64,000 nt of DNA from Betaproteobacteria bacterium (GTDB lineage: Bacteria; Pseudomonadota; Gammaproteobacteria; Burkholderiales; Burkholderiaceae_D). The stretch is from NCBI GenBank assembly GCA_016868055.1, contig VGHX01000001.1, positions 1 to 64,000 on the forward strand, read 5' to 3'. The translations under genes were made by a program, and so were the position numbers. Below are positions 55,089 to 64,000 of the stretch, piece by piece (the first letter of the stretch is position 1; each line of letters opens with the position of its first letter). Below the pieces are notes generated by a model that did no database searches, was not told where the DNA came from, and worked only from the letters and a program-made list of their open reading frames with translations.

Positions 55089-56882
55089 ATGAACCATATC
55101 CGGAATTTCTCCATCATCGCCCACATTGACCACGGTAAGTCCACGCTGGCCGACCGGATCATTCAGATTTGTGGCGGGCTATCCGAGCGCGAGATGGAGG
55201 CGCAGGTACTCGACTCAATGGACCTTGAGCGCGAGCGTGGTATCACGATCAAAGCACAGACCGCCGCGCTCACCTACAAGGCGCGCGATGGCAAGGTCTA
55301 CAACCTTAATCTGATCGATACCCCCGGTCATGTCGATTTCAGCTACGAGGTTAGTCGCTCGCTTTCCGCCTGCGAGGGCGCGCTGCTGGTGGTCGATGCG
55401 TCGCAAGGTGTTGAGGCACAAACGGTTGCCAACTGCTACACCGCGCTTGATCTCGGTGTTGAGGTGGTGCCGGTACTTAACAAGATCGATCTGCCATCAG
55501 CTGATCCTGATAACGCAATCGAAGAAATTGAAGACGTTATCGGTATCGAGGCCAGCGATGCGGTGCACTGCTCTGCCAAAACCGGCTTAGGTGTCGAAGA
55601 TGTACTCGAGTCGTTGATTGCAAAAGTACCGCCACCCACTGGTGACCCTGATGCGCCGTTGCAGGCGCTGATTGTTGATTCCTGGTTCGATAACTATGTC
55701 GGCGTGGTGATGCTGGTACGCGTAAAAAACGGTACCTTGCGCCCCAAAGAAAAAATTCTGTTGATGGCCACCGGTGCGCAGCACTTGGTTGAAAGCGTCG
55801 GCGTTTTCACACCGAAGTCGGTGTCGCGCGATTCATTATCGGCCGGCCAGGTGGGCTTCATCATCGCCGGTATCAAGGAGCTGAAAGCCGCCAAGGTAGG
55901 TGACACGATCACGCTTGCTGCCAAACCCGCATCCGAACCGCTGCCAGGTTTCAAGGAAGTACAGCCGCAGGTGTTTGCTGGTTTGTTTCCAGTAGAAGCT
56001 AACCAGTACGATGCGCTGAGAGATTCGTTGGAAAAACTAAAGCTGAATGATGCCGCGCTGATGTATGAGCCCGAGGTATCGCAAGCGCTGGGCTTTGGTT
56101 TCCGTTGCGGCTTCTTGGGCCTGCTTCATATGGAAATCGTGCAGGAACGTCTCGAGCGCGAGTTCGATATGGACCTGATCACAACCGCGCCGACCGTGAT
56201 CTATGAAGTCAAGATGCGTGATGGTACAACCATCATGGTCGATAACCCGTCAAGGATGCCCGAGCCTTCCAAGATCGACGAGATTCGCGAACCCATTGTC
56301 ACCGTTAACTTGTACATGCCGCAGGAGTATGTCGGTGCCGTGATCACGCTCTGCACCCAAAAGCGCGGCATACAGATGAACATGACCTACCACGGGAAGC
56401 AGGTCCAGTTGACTTATGAGATCCCGATGGCAGAGGTGGTGCTGGATTTCTTTGATCGCTTGAAATCCATCTCGCGTGGCTATGCGTCTATGGATTATGA
56501 ATTCAAGGAATACCGCTCATCGGATGTGGTGAAAGTCGATATACTGATTAACAGCGAAAAGGTCGATGCGCTGGCGATTATCGTGCACCGATCCAATGCA
56601 CCTTACCGTGGACGTGCGGTTGCCGCCAAAATGCGTGAGCTGATCCCTCGGCAGATGTTCGATGTGGCGATACAGGCAGCCATTGGCTCCAACATTATTT
56701 CGCGTGAAAACGTAAAAGCCTTGCGTAAAAACGTGCTCGCTAAATGCTACGGCGGTGACATCAGCCGCAAGCGCAAGCTGCTCGAAAAACAAAAGGCCGG
56801 TAAGAAGCGTATGAAGCAGGTGGGTTCGGTCGAGATACCGCAAGAAGCGTTTCTGGCTATTCTTCAATTGGAAGAAAAATAA
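55089..56882 (+). CDS. lepA: Elongation factor 4
   Basis: [36 protein letters not shown]. Confidence 0.98.
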   Translation: MNHIRNFSIIAHIDHGKSTLADRIIQICGGLSEREMEAQVLDSMDLERERGITIKAQTAALTYKARDGKVYNLNLIDTPGHVDFSYEVSRSLSACEGALLVVDASQGVEAQTVANCYTALDLGVEVVPVLNKIDLPSADPDNAIEEIEDVIGIEASDAVHCSAKTGLGVEDVLESLIAKVPPPTGDPDAPLQALIVDSWFDNYVGVVMLVRVKNGTLRPKEKILLMATGAQHLVESVGVFTPKSVSRDSLSAGQVGFIIAGIKELKAAKVGDTITLAAKPASEPLPGFKEVQPQVFAGLFPVEANQYDALRDSLEKLKLNDAALMYEPEVSQALGFGFRCGFLGLLHMEIVQERLEREFDMDLITTAPTVIYEVKMRDGTTIMVDNPSRMPEPSKIDEIREPIVTVNLYMPQEYVGAVITLCTQKRGIQMNMTYHGKQVQLTYEIPMAEVVLDFFDRLKSISRGYASMDYEFKEYRSSDVVKVDILINSEKVDALAIIVHRSNAPYRGRAVAAKMRELIPRQMFDVAIQAAIGSNIISRENVKALRKNVLAKCYGGDISRKRKLLEKQKAGKKRMKQVGSVEIPQEAFLAILQLEEK

Positions 56883-57794
56883 ATGACGATGCAATCAATT
56901 CTGGGGAATTTTGCGCTGATCTTGTTGTTGCTGACGATCGGTACCGGCTTGGTGTGGCTGTATGACCGTTTGCATCACGCCCCCAAGCGCCGGCAGCTGG
57001 CAGAAGAGGCGCTCGCAGAGTTTGATGCGCGTCAGGCCAAGCTGGCAGAAAGTGGTATCAAGCCTGATCCGAGCGCGCGTGCTGATTTGGTCGAGCGCTT
57101 GCAGCAACAACCGACCTGGATCGCTTACACCGGAAGTTTTTTTCCGGTGATTGCGGCGGTTTTCCTGTTTCGGTCTTTCATGTTCGAGCCGTTCAAGATC
57201 CCTTCCAGCTCCATGCTACCAACGCTACAAATCGGCGACCTTATTTTGGTGAACAAATTCACGTATGGCATACGCTTGCCTGTCGTGAACCAGAAAGTTA
57301 TTCCGATCAATGACCCGCAGCGCGGCGACGTCATGGTTTTTAAATTCCCAAGAGATACCTCACTCGATTACATCAAGCGTGTGGTGGGCGTGCCAGGCGA
57401 TACCGTGCTGTACAAAAATAAGCGACTGTCGGTCAACGGCAAAGAAGTGTCGTACGAAAAACTGCCCGATTATCTGGACGAAGACCGGTTGCAATACTTC
57501 GAGCATTACCGGGAAAATCTGACGGGCATAACCCACGCCATTCTGAATGATGGCAAGTTGCCGCCTTACGTACCTAGCCCCGATAACTTCCCGCAGCACG
57601 AGCTGTGCCGTTACGACTTGGAAGGCTTCGAGTGCACGGTGCCGTCTGGACATTACTTCATGATGGGTGATAATCGCGATAACAGTCTGGATTCACGCTA
57701 CTGGGGCTTCGTACCTGAGCAAAATATTGTCGGAAAAGCATTTTTTGTCTGGATGAACCTCGGTAATTTCAAGCGTATCGGTGGGTTTCAGTGA
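56883..57794 (+). CDS. lepB: Signal peptidase I
   Basis: EPFKIPSSSMLPTLQIGDLILVNKFTYGIRLP; RGDVMVFKFP; MGDNRDNSLDSRYWGFVPE. Confidence 0.97.
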   Translation: MTMQSILGNFALILLLLTIGTGLVWLYDRLHHAPKRRQLAEEALAEFDARQAKLAESGIKPDPSARADLVERLQQQPTWIAYTGSFFPVIAAVFLFRSFMFEPFKIPSSSMLPTLQIGDLILVNKFTYGIRLPVVNQKVIPINDPQRGDVMVFKFPRDTSLDYIKRVVGVPGDTVLYKNKRLSVNGKEVSYEKLPDYLDEDRLQYFEHYRENLTGITHAILNDGKLPPYVPSPDNFPQHELCRYDLEGFECTVPSGHYFMMGDNRDNSLDSRYWGFVPEQNIVGKAFFVWMNLGNFKRIGGFQ

Positions 57795-58201
57795 GTTTTT
57801 GCGTCGGGGATGAACCTGTCCCTGCAGGTAATAGGCAAGGCCAGCGGGGTTTCTCGCTGCTGGGCTTGGTCAGCACGCTGCTGGTGCTGGCTTTGGCGGG
57901 CGTGCTGCTGGTCAGGGCAGGCCCCGGGGTGTTGGAGTACTGGGCTATTAAAAAGGCAGTGGCTGCCGCTGCGGCCGTCTCTGATACGCCGGCCGAGCTG
58001 CGTGAGCGTTTTGACAAGGTGGCATCAGTGGGGTTTTCAGATACCCTGCAGGGCAAGGATCTCGAGATCAGCGGTCGGGGCGACAGCATGCGAGTGCGTT
58101 TCAAGTATGACAAACGCATCGTTCTGTTCGGCCCGTTTAGCCTGCTGATTGCATATCGGGGTAGTAACCCCGACGATGGACAGGACGAGGCTGCGAACTA
58201 G
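57791..58201 (+). CDS. DUF4845 domain protein
   Basis: RGFSLLGLVSTLLVLALAGVLLVRAGP, located between lepB and rnc. Confidence 0.85.
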   Translation: MSFCVGDEPVPAGNRQGQRGFSLLGLVSTLLVLALAGVLLVRAGPGVLEYWAIKKAVAAAAAVSDTPAELRERFDKVASVGFSDTLQGKDLEISGRGDSMRVRFKYDKRIVLFGPFSLLIAYRGSNPDDGQDEAAN

Positions 58202-58213
58202 CAGCAACACGCA

Positions 58214-59095
58214 ATGGATATCGCGCTACTGCAACAACGGCTTGGCCACAGCTTCAAGAGCGCTGCGCTACTGCAGCAGGCATTGACGCATCGTAGCCAC
58301 AGTAGCCTGCACAATGAGCGGCTTGAGTTCCTTGGCGACTCGGTGCTTAACTGCGTCGTCGCTGCGCTACTGTTCGAAAAATTCAACAAGATCGACGAAG
58401 GTGATCTTTCGCGTCTGCGTGCCAACTTGGTCAAGCAGCAGTCGCTCTATGAAATCGCACAGCGGCTCGAGTTATCGCAGTTTTTGCGACTCGGCGAAGG
58501 CGAGTTGAAGTCGGGTGGTTTTCGTCGGCCCTCCATTCTCGCGGACACGCTCGAGGCGCTGTTCGGCGCAATTTATCTCGACAGCGGCTTTGATGCCGCG
58601 CGCGACGTCATTCGTGCAATGTATGTCCCCATCCTGCAAACCGTTGACCCAAAAACTTTGGGTAAAGACGCCAAGACACTGCTGCAAGAATTTTTGCAGG
58701 GTAAAAAAATTCCGCTGCCGCAGTACAATGTGGTTGCCACCCACGGCGCTGCGCATAACCAAGAGTTCGAGATCGAATGCTTAGTGCCCAAGCTCGATAT
58801 TCAAGTATTTGGTACCGGTGGCAGCCGACGCGCGGGCGAGCAAGCCGCTGCCCGGCTAGCACTCGAAGCGGTGCAGCTGGCGCTGGCCAAAGCGCCCGCC
58901 GAGCCCAAGAAAACCCGTCAGCGCACCGCACAGCTGAAGCTCGCAGGTATTGCAACCATACAGTCCGAGGCTGCAGAGAACGACAAACGACCGAACCGGC
59001 AGTCCAAAATCGCCGCAGCGAAAGAACAGGATGAGCTACCGCTGGATGCGGACGGCGCGCACGCCGAGTCGGTCGGTCAAAGCAAATCTGCATGA
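58214..59095 (+). CDS. rnc: Ribonuclease III
   Basis: [33 protein letters not shown]; dsRBD. Confidence 0.97.
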   Translation: MDIALLQQRLGHSFKSAALLQQALTHRSHSSLHNERLEFLGDSVLNCVVAALLFEKFNKIDEGDLSRLRANLVKQQSLYEIAQRLELSQFLRLGEGELKSGGFRRPSILADTLEALFGAIYLDSGFDAARDVIRAMYVPILQTVDPKTLGKDAKTLLQEFLQGKKIPLPQYNVVATHGAAHNQEFEIECLVPKLDIQVFGTGGSRRAGEQAAARLALEAVQLALAKAPAEPKKTRQRTAQLKLAGIATIQSEAAENDKRPNRQSKIAAAKEQDELPLDADGAHAESVGQSKSA

Positions 59096-59994
59096 GCACT
59101 GCGCCCGCCGCCGCAGGATTTCGGTGCGGCTATATTGCGATTGTCGGGCGGCCCAATGTGGGCAAATCCACACTCATGAACAAGCTGATCGGTGCCAAGG
59201 TCAGCATCACCTCGCGTAAAGCGCAAACTACGCGCCACCGAATCACCGGCATCCAGACCCATGCCGATGCGCAGTATGTGTACATCGACACGCCAGGTTT
59301 TCAGACGCGTCATGGCAATGCGCTCAACAAGACGCTGAATCGCACCGTGACTACGACACTCACCGCCGCCGATGTGGTGCTGTTCGTGGTGGAGGCCGGA
59401 CATTTCGCTGATGCCGATGCAAAAGTCTTGTCACTGTTGCCCTCAACGGTGCCGACGGTGCTGGTGATTAACAAAGCCGATCATGTGAAAGACAAAGCCA
59501 TCCTGATGAATTTTGCGCAGCAGGTCGCGCAAAAATTTGATTTTGCGGCGATCGTTCCGGTATCTGCCAAGCAAGGCTTTCAGCTGGATCGGCTGGAAGG
59601 CGAGATTCGTCAGCATCTACCGGAAGGCGAGCGAATCTTCGACGAGGATGACATCACCGACCGCAGCGAAAAATTTCTCGCTGCTGAAATCGTACGCGAG
59701 AAAGTTTTTCGCTTCGTGGGTGACGAGCTGCCGTATACCAGCACCGTAGTGATTGAACAGTTCGAGCAGGAAGGTCAGCTGCGTCGTGTGTTTGCCGCTA
59801 TTTTGGTCGGACGTGATGCGCACAAGGTGATGCTGATCGGGCAGAAGGGCGCATGCCTCAAAGAGATTTCTACTCAAGCGCGACTTGATATGGAAAAGCT
59901 ATTCGGCGGCAAGGTCTATCTCGAGATTTGGGTCAAAGTGAAATCCGGTTGGGCTGATAACGAGGCCTCGCTGCGCGCCTACGGCTACGAGTGA
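59092..59994 (+). CDS. era: GTPase Era
   Basis: [40 protein letters not shown] domain. Confidence 0.98.
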   Translation: MSTAPAAAGFRCGYIAIVGRPNVGKSTLMNKLIGAKVSITSRKAQTTRHRITGIQTHADAQYVYIDTPGFQTRHGNALNKTLNRTVTTTLTAADVVLFVVEAGHFADADAKVLSLLPSTVPTVLVINKADHVKDKAILMNFAQQVAQKFDFAAIVPVSAKQGFQLDRLEGEIRQHLPEGERIFDEDDITDRSEKFLAAEIVREKVFRFVGDELPYTSTVVIEQFEQEGQLRRVFAAILVGRDAHKVMLIGQKGACLKEISTQARLDMEKLFGGKVYLEIWVKVKSGWADNEASLRAYGYE

Positions 59995-59997
59995 GCG

Positions 59998-60789
59998 ATG
60001 GACGCGCCTGTCAACGCACCAACCACGCCGGCCAAAGCCAGCGCCCGCGCCACTGCGCGGCCAGCGCCAGTCGAGCGCGAGCATCGTGTTATCGCACAAC
60101 CCGGTTTCGTCCTGCACAGCTATCCCTACAAAGAAACCAGTCTCATCGTTGAGGTGTTCGCGCGCGATTACGGTCGTGTGCCGGTGGTCGCCAAAGGCGC
60201 CAAGCGGCCGCATTCCAAATTGCGTGGTGTGCTGCAAACCTTTCAACCGCTCCAGCTGAGTTGGAGTGGTAAAGCCGAGGTGCGTACGCTGATTTCTGCC
60301 GAATGGGTCGGTGGCTTGCTGCCGGTCGAGGGCTCGGCACTGCTATGCGGTTTTTATCTGAATGAGTTACTGGTCAAGCTGCTCGCGCGCGACGATCCGC
60401 ATCCGGCGCTGTTTGATGCCTATATGTCGGCCTTGAATCAGCTGGCGCATGATGAGCCAGCGGGTATCGTGTTGCGACAATTCGAGCTGCAGCTGCTCAA
60501 AGAATCGGGCGTCGCCGGTACCTTGACAGAGCTCGGGCGTGGTGGCGAGCAAGTTGAGTCAGCAAGTTATTATGTGTTCGAGCCAGAGCGTGGGCCTCGC
60601 CCTGCGGTGGCCAGCGATACGCTGCCGGTTGTGTCTGGTAAAACGCTGATCGATATGGAAGCGGGCGACTATAGCGATAGCGTCACGCAGCAGCAAAGTA
60701 AATTTTTGATGCGCCATCTGCTGACGCATCATCTTGGTGGGGTAACCCTGAACACGCGGCAGATCTTGATTGATCTTCTGCAGCTTTAA
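59998..60789 (+). CDS. recO: DNA repair protein RecO
   Basis: [50 protein letters not shown]. Confidence 0.95.
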   Translation: MDAPVNAPTTPAKASARATARPAPVEREHRVIAQPGFVLHSYPYKETSLIVEVFARDYGRVPVVAKGAKRPHSKLRGVLQTFQPLQLSWSGKAEVRTLISAEWVGGLLPVEGSALLCGFYLNELLVKLLARDDPHPALFDAYMSALNQLAHDEPAGIVLRQFELQLLKESGVAGTLTELGRGGEQVESASYYVFEPERGPRPAVASDTLPVVSGKTLIDMEAGDYSDSVTQQQSKFLMRHLLTHHLGGVTLNTRQILIDLLQL

Positions 60790-60800
60790 CGACAAACAGC

Positions 60801-61565
60801 ATGAGCTTCCTGAATCCGAACAGCGCCGTCATCGACCTTGGTGTCAACATCGACCATGTTGCCACCTTGCGCAATGCGCGTGGCACGATTTATCCCGATC
60901 CCCTGCAGGCAGCGCTACTGGCCGAGCAAGCCGGTGCTGATGTGATCACTTTGCATCTGCGGGAAGACAGGCGCCACATTAAAGATGCCGACGTTGAGCA
61001 GATACGTCCGCGGCTCACCACGCGCATGAATCTTGAATCGGCCATTACCGAAGAAATGCTGGAGATCGCCTGCCGCATTCAGCCGCAAGATGTGTGCTTG
61101 GTACCCGAGCGCCGAAATGAAGTGACGACTGAAGGCGGCCTCGATGTGATTCGTTTCTTCGATGACGTCAAGCGTGCGTGCGATCGTCTGGCGAAAGCGG
61201 GCATACGCGTATCGCTGTTCATCGATGCCGATCCTGAACAAATTCGTGCCTCTGCTGAAGCAGGCGCGCCGGTAATTGAGCTGCACACCGGGCGCTATGC
61301 AGATACTGAAGGTGATGAGCAGCAGCAAGAGCTTGAGCGCATTCGTACTGGCGTTGCTAGCGGTGTGCGTCACGGCTTGAAAGTCAACGCCGGGCATGGG
61401 CTGCACTACACGAATACACAAGCTATCGCTGCCATACCTGATATCGCCGAGCTGAATATCGGCCACGCCATCGTCGCGCATGCGGTGTTCGTCGGTTGGG
61501 AGAACGCGGTACGCGAGATGAAAGCCATCATGACGCAATCACGACTGGAAGCATTGCGCGCATGA
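60801..61565 (+). CDS. pdxJ: Pyridoxine 5'-phosphate synthase
   Basis: [54 protein letters not shown]. Confidence 0.98.
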   Translation: MSFLNPNSAVIDLGVNIDHVATLRNARGTIYPDPLQAALLAEQAGADVITLHLREDRRHIKDADVEQIRPRLTTRMNLESAITEEMLEIACRIQPQDVCLVPERRNEVTTEGGLDVIRFFDDVKRACDRLAKAGIRVSLFIDADPEQIRASAEAGAPVIELHTGRYADTEGDEQQQELERIRTGVASGVRHGLKVNAGHGLHYTNTQAIAAIPDIAELNIGHAIVAHAVFVGWENAVREMKAIMTQSRLEALRA

Positions 61566-61954
61566 TCTTCGGGATCGGTACCGACATTATCCGTATCGAT
61601 CGCATCGTCGCTGCGGTGGGGCGGCATGGCGACCGTTTCGCCCAGCGCATCCTCGGCCCACAAGAAATGGAAAAATACCTGCGCCGTAAAGCCAAGGTCG
61701 AAGCCCGTGGGTACCGCTTTCTGGCGACTCGCTTCGCTGCCAAAGAGGCGTTCTCGAAAGCGATTGGCTTGGGTATGCGCATGCCCATGACCTGGCGCTC
61801 AGCGCAATTCCTCAACGCACCCAGTGGCAAACCTGTGGTGGTGACCAGTGGCGCGCTGACCGATTTCATGCAAACGCATGGCATCGGCGCGCAGGTGTCG
61901 ATCAGTGATGAGGCAGAATACGCGGTTGCGTTTGTCATCGTGGAGAAACTATGA
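61562..61954 (+). CDS. acpS: Holo-[acyl-carrier-protein] synthase
   Basis: [37 protein letters not shown] track starts upstream at 61496. Confidence 0.96.
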   Translation: MIFGIGTDIIRIDRIVAAVGRHGDRFAQRILGPQEMEKYLRRKAKVEARGYRFLATRFAAKEAFSKAIGLGMRMPMTWRSAQFLNAPSGKPVVVTSGALTDFMQTHGIGAQVSISDEAEYAVAFVIVEKL

Positions 61955-62991
61955 GTACTTCTGTACAGCCGCTTGGCCCGGTCATGCTGGATGTAGTGGG
62001 TAAGTCTTTGTCGGATGACGACTTGCGGCGATTGCATCATCCACTCACCGGAGGTGTGATTCTTTTCACGCGAAATTATGAGAATCGTGCTCAGGTAACC
62101 GCGCTGTGTGCAGAGATTCATCGTGCCCGTCCGGGCATTCTGATCGCCGTTGATCATGAAGGCGGACGTGTGCAGCGCTTCCGTAGCGACGGCTTCACGC
62201 GCTTGCCGGCCATGCGAGCCTTAGGCCAGTTGTGGGATCATGATGTGCTTGAATCCTGCAAGGCCGCGACTGCGTTGGGGTATGTGCTGGCCGCTGAGCT
62301 ACGTGCCTGCGGTGTGGATTTATCGTTTACGCCGGTACTGGACCTTGACTACGGTGCCTCGGAAGTTCTTGGTGATCGTGCGTTCCATCGTGATCCGCGC
62401 GTGGTGACCATGCTCGCAAAAAACATCAATCACGGGCTACTACAAGCCGGCATGGCGAACTGCGGCAAGCATTTCCCCGGGCATGGCTTTGTAGCAGCAG
62501 ATTCGCATATTGCGATTCCTGTTGATGAGCGTGACCCGAAAGCTATTCTGAAAGAAGACGCAGCGCCCTATGGCTGGTTGGGTATGAGTTTGTCGGCGGT
62601 GATGCCGGCGCATGTGATCTACCCGTTCTTCGATAGTCAGCCAGCAGGATTCTCGCGTAAATGGTTAAGTCTGTTGCGTGATGAATTGGGTTTTGAGGGG
62701 GTGATTTTCAGTGACGATTTATCGATGGAAGGCGCCAGCGTAGCAGGTAATGTCGTGCAAGGCGCGCATGCCGCATTGAAGGCAGGCTGCGATATGGTGC
62801 TGGTCTGTAATTCACCGGATAAAGCCGATCAGCTGCTTGAAGGTTTGGACTCCAGTGTGGCGCTTGATGCAAAGCGCTCTGCAGCGCGTATTGCGTCGCT
62901 GGTGCCTACCTCGCCGGCAAAGACTTGGGATGAGCTACAGGCTGATCCTGTGTACAAAGCGGTGCATAAGCTGGTGAAATCGCTAGGATAA
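61951..62991 (+). CDS. nagZ: Beta-N-acetylhexosaminidase
   Basis: [55 protein letters not shown]. Confidence 0.96.
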   Translation: MSTSVQPLGPVMLDVVGKSLSDDDLRRLHHPLTGGVILFTRNYENRAQVTALCAEIHRARPGILIAVDHEGGRVQRFRSDGFTRLPAMRALGQLWDHDVLESCKAATALGYVLAAELRACGVDLSFTPVLDLDYGASEVLGDRAFHRDPRVVTMLAKNINHGLLQAGMANCGKHFPGHGFVAADSHIAIPVDERDPKAILKEDAAPYGWLGMSLSAVMPAHVIYPFFDSQPAGFSRKWLSLLRDELGFEGVIFSDDLSMEGASVAGNVVQGAHAALKAGCDMVLVCNSPDKADQLLEGLDSSVALDAKRSAARIASLVPTSPAKTWDELQADPVYKAVHKLVKSLG

Positions 62992-63001
62992 GAAGAAGCT
63001 A

Positions 63002-63025
63002 GATCCCGGCCTGCGCCGGAATGAC
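63002..63025. repeat. Partial dispersed palindromic repeat (ATTCCGGCGCAGGCCGGGATC type)
   Basis: GATCCCGGCCTGCGCCGGAATGAC in the nagZ-uvrC gap; minus-strand spurious ORF ends in FVIPAQAGI, the usual translation of this repeat class. Confidence 0.6.
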
Positions 63026-63036
63026 AAATCTTTCTG

Positions 63037-64000
63037 ATGGACGAGACCAGTAACCCACCGGATTCCCGTGCCGCACTGCTAGAAGAAGTGTCGCAATTAC
63101 CGCATTTGCCGGGGGTGTATCGCTACTTCGACGCGCAAGACAAACTGCTCTACGTCGGTAAAGCGCGTGACCTGAAAAAGCGCGTCTCAAGTTACTTTCA
63201 AAAGAATCTTGCCAGCCCGCGGACTGCGATGATGGTCGAGCGCATCTCGCGTCTTGAGACCACGGTAACGCGCAGCGAAGCCGAAGCGCTGATCCTGGAA
63301 AGTAACCTGATCAAGACCCAGCAACCGCGCTACAACATTCTTTTCCGTGACGATAAATCCTATCCTTACCTGAAGCTGTCGGCGGGCGAGTTTCCGCGGA
63401 TGTCGTACTACCGCGGCGCAGTAGATAAAAAAAGTCAGTACTTTGGGCCTTATCCGAGCGCGTGGGCGGTCAAGCAGTCAATGGAGATTTTGCAAAAAAT
63501 CTTCTTGCTGCGTACCTGCGAAGACTCCGTGTTTCAAAACCGTACCCGGCCCTGTTTGCTGCATCAGATTCATCGCTGTAGCGGACCGTGTGTGAACCTC
63601 ATCAGCCAGCCAGACTATGCGGTGGATGTCGATAACGCTGCACAGTTTCTGCGCGGGCGACAGACCGAGTTGATGGATACCCTGGAGCGCAAGATGCATG
63701 GCTTCGCAGCTGATCTCAAGTTTGAGCAGGCTGCGGTAGTGCGCAATCAGATTACGGCGTTATCGCGTGTGCTGCACCAGCAGAGTATGGAAACGGTGGG
63801 CGATGCCGACATCGATATCATCGCGGTGGTGGTGCAAGGTGGCCGCGCCTGCGTCAATCTGGCGATGGTGCGCGGCGGCCGTCATCTGGGTGATCGCGCT
63901 TACTTCCCCACGCAAGTTGACATGGCGCTCGCAGTCGACAGTAGCGTCGACCAGGAGGTGCTCAAAGCATTTTTAGCGCAGCACTATGCGGACAAATTTA
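63037..64000 (+). CDS. uvrC: Excinuclease ABC subunit C, N-terminal part (truncated by window end)
   Basis: [57 protein letters not shown] (GIY-YIG domain); frame stays open to the window end. Absent from the supplied ORF track. Confidence 0.96.
   Translation, partial: MDETSNPPDSRAALLEEVSQLPHLPGVYRYFDAQDKLLYVGKARDLKKRVSSYFQKNLASPRTAMMVERISRLETTVTRSEAEALILESNLIKTQQPRYNILFRDDKSYPYLKLSAGEFPRMSYYRGAVDKKSQYFGPYPSAWAVKQSMEILQKIFLLRTCEDSVFQNRTRPCLLHQIHRCSGPCVNLISQPDYAVDVDNAAQFLRGRQTELMDTLERKMHGFAADLKFEQAAVVRNQITALSRVLHQQSMETVGDADIDIIAVVVQGGRACVNLAMVRGGRHLGDRAYFPTQVDMALAVDSSVDQEVLKAFLAQHYADKF

Overview
The window is a 64 kb betaproteobacterial (Burkholderiales-like) chromosomal core segment, almost entirely housekeeping. 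In order it holds: a 3' fragment of a PLP-dependent Cys/Met-metabolism enzyme, LOG and RDD genes; ilvB-ilvN-ilvC; psd-pssA-leuA; rpsO-pnp; a quinone oxidoreductase; tpiA-secG-tRNA-Leu(GAG)-nuoA..N with a DUF2818 gene and a NUDIX gene; copA/copZ; rne/rluC-HAD-Rieske-sppA; rsmI-like and maf; yceD-rpmF-plsX-fabH-fabD-fabG-acpP-fabF; rpoE-rseA-mucD; and lepA-lepB-DUF4845-rnc-era-recO-pdxJ-acpS-nagZ-uvrC (truncated). Non-routine items are: (1) a three-gene, visibly AT-richer accessory operon of unrecognised proteins between ilvC and psd; (2) an unrecognised 322-aa gene between a quinone oxidoreductase and tpiA with a weak TIKI/TraB/EreA-like motif pattern; (3) an unannotated Leu-rich 26-aa leader ORF upstream of leuA, possibly translated from a leaderless transcript; (4) a long structured ilvB leader with an intrinsic-terminator-like hairpin; (5) a minimal 77-aa RseA with no membrane segment and no rseB; (6) a frame disruption at the mucD signal peptide; (7) two in-frame minisatellites in rne. 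I saw no CRISPR array, no transposase and no obvious prophage. No searches could be run, so family assignments come from motif recognition and gene order.
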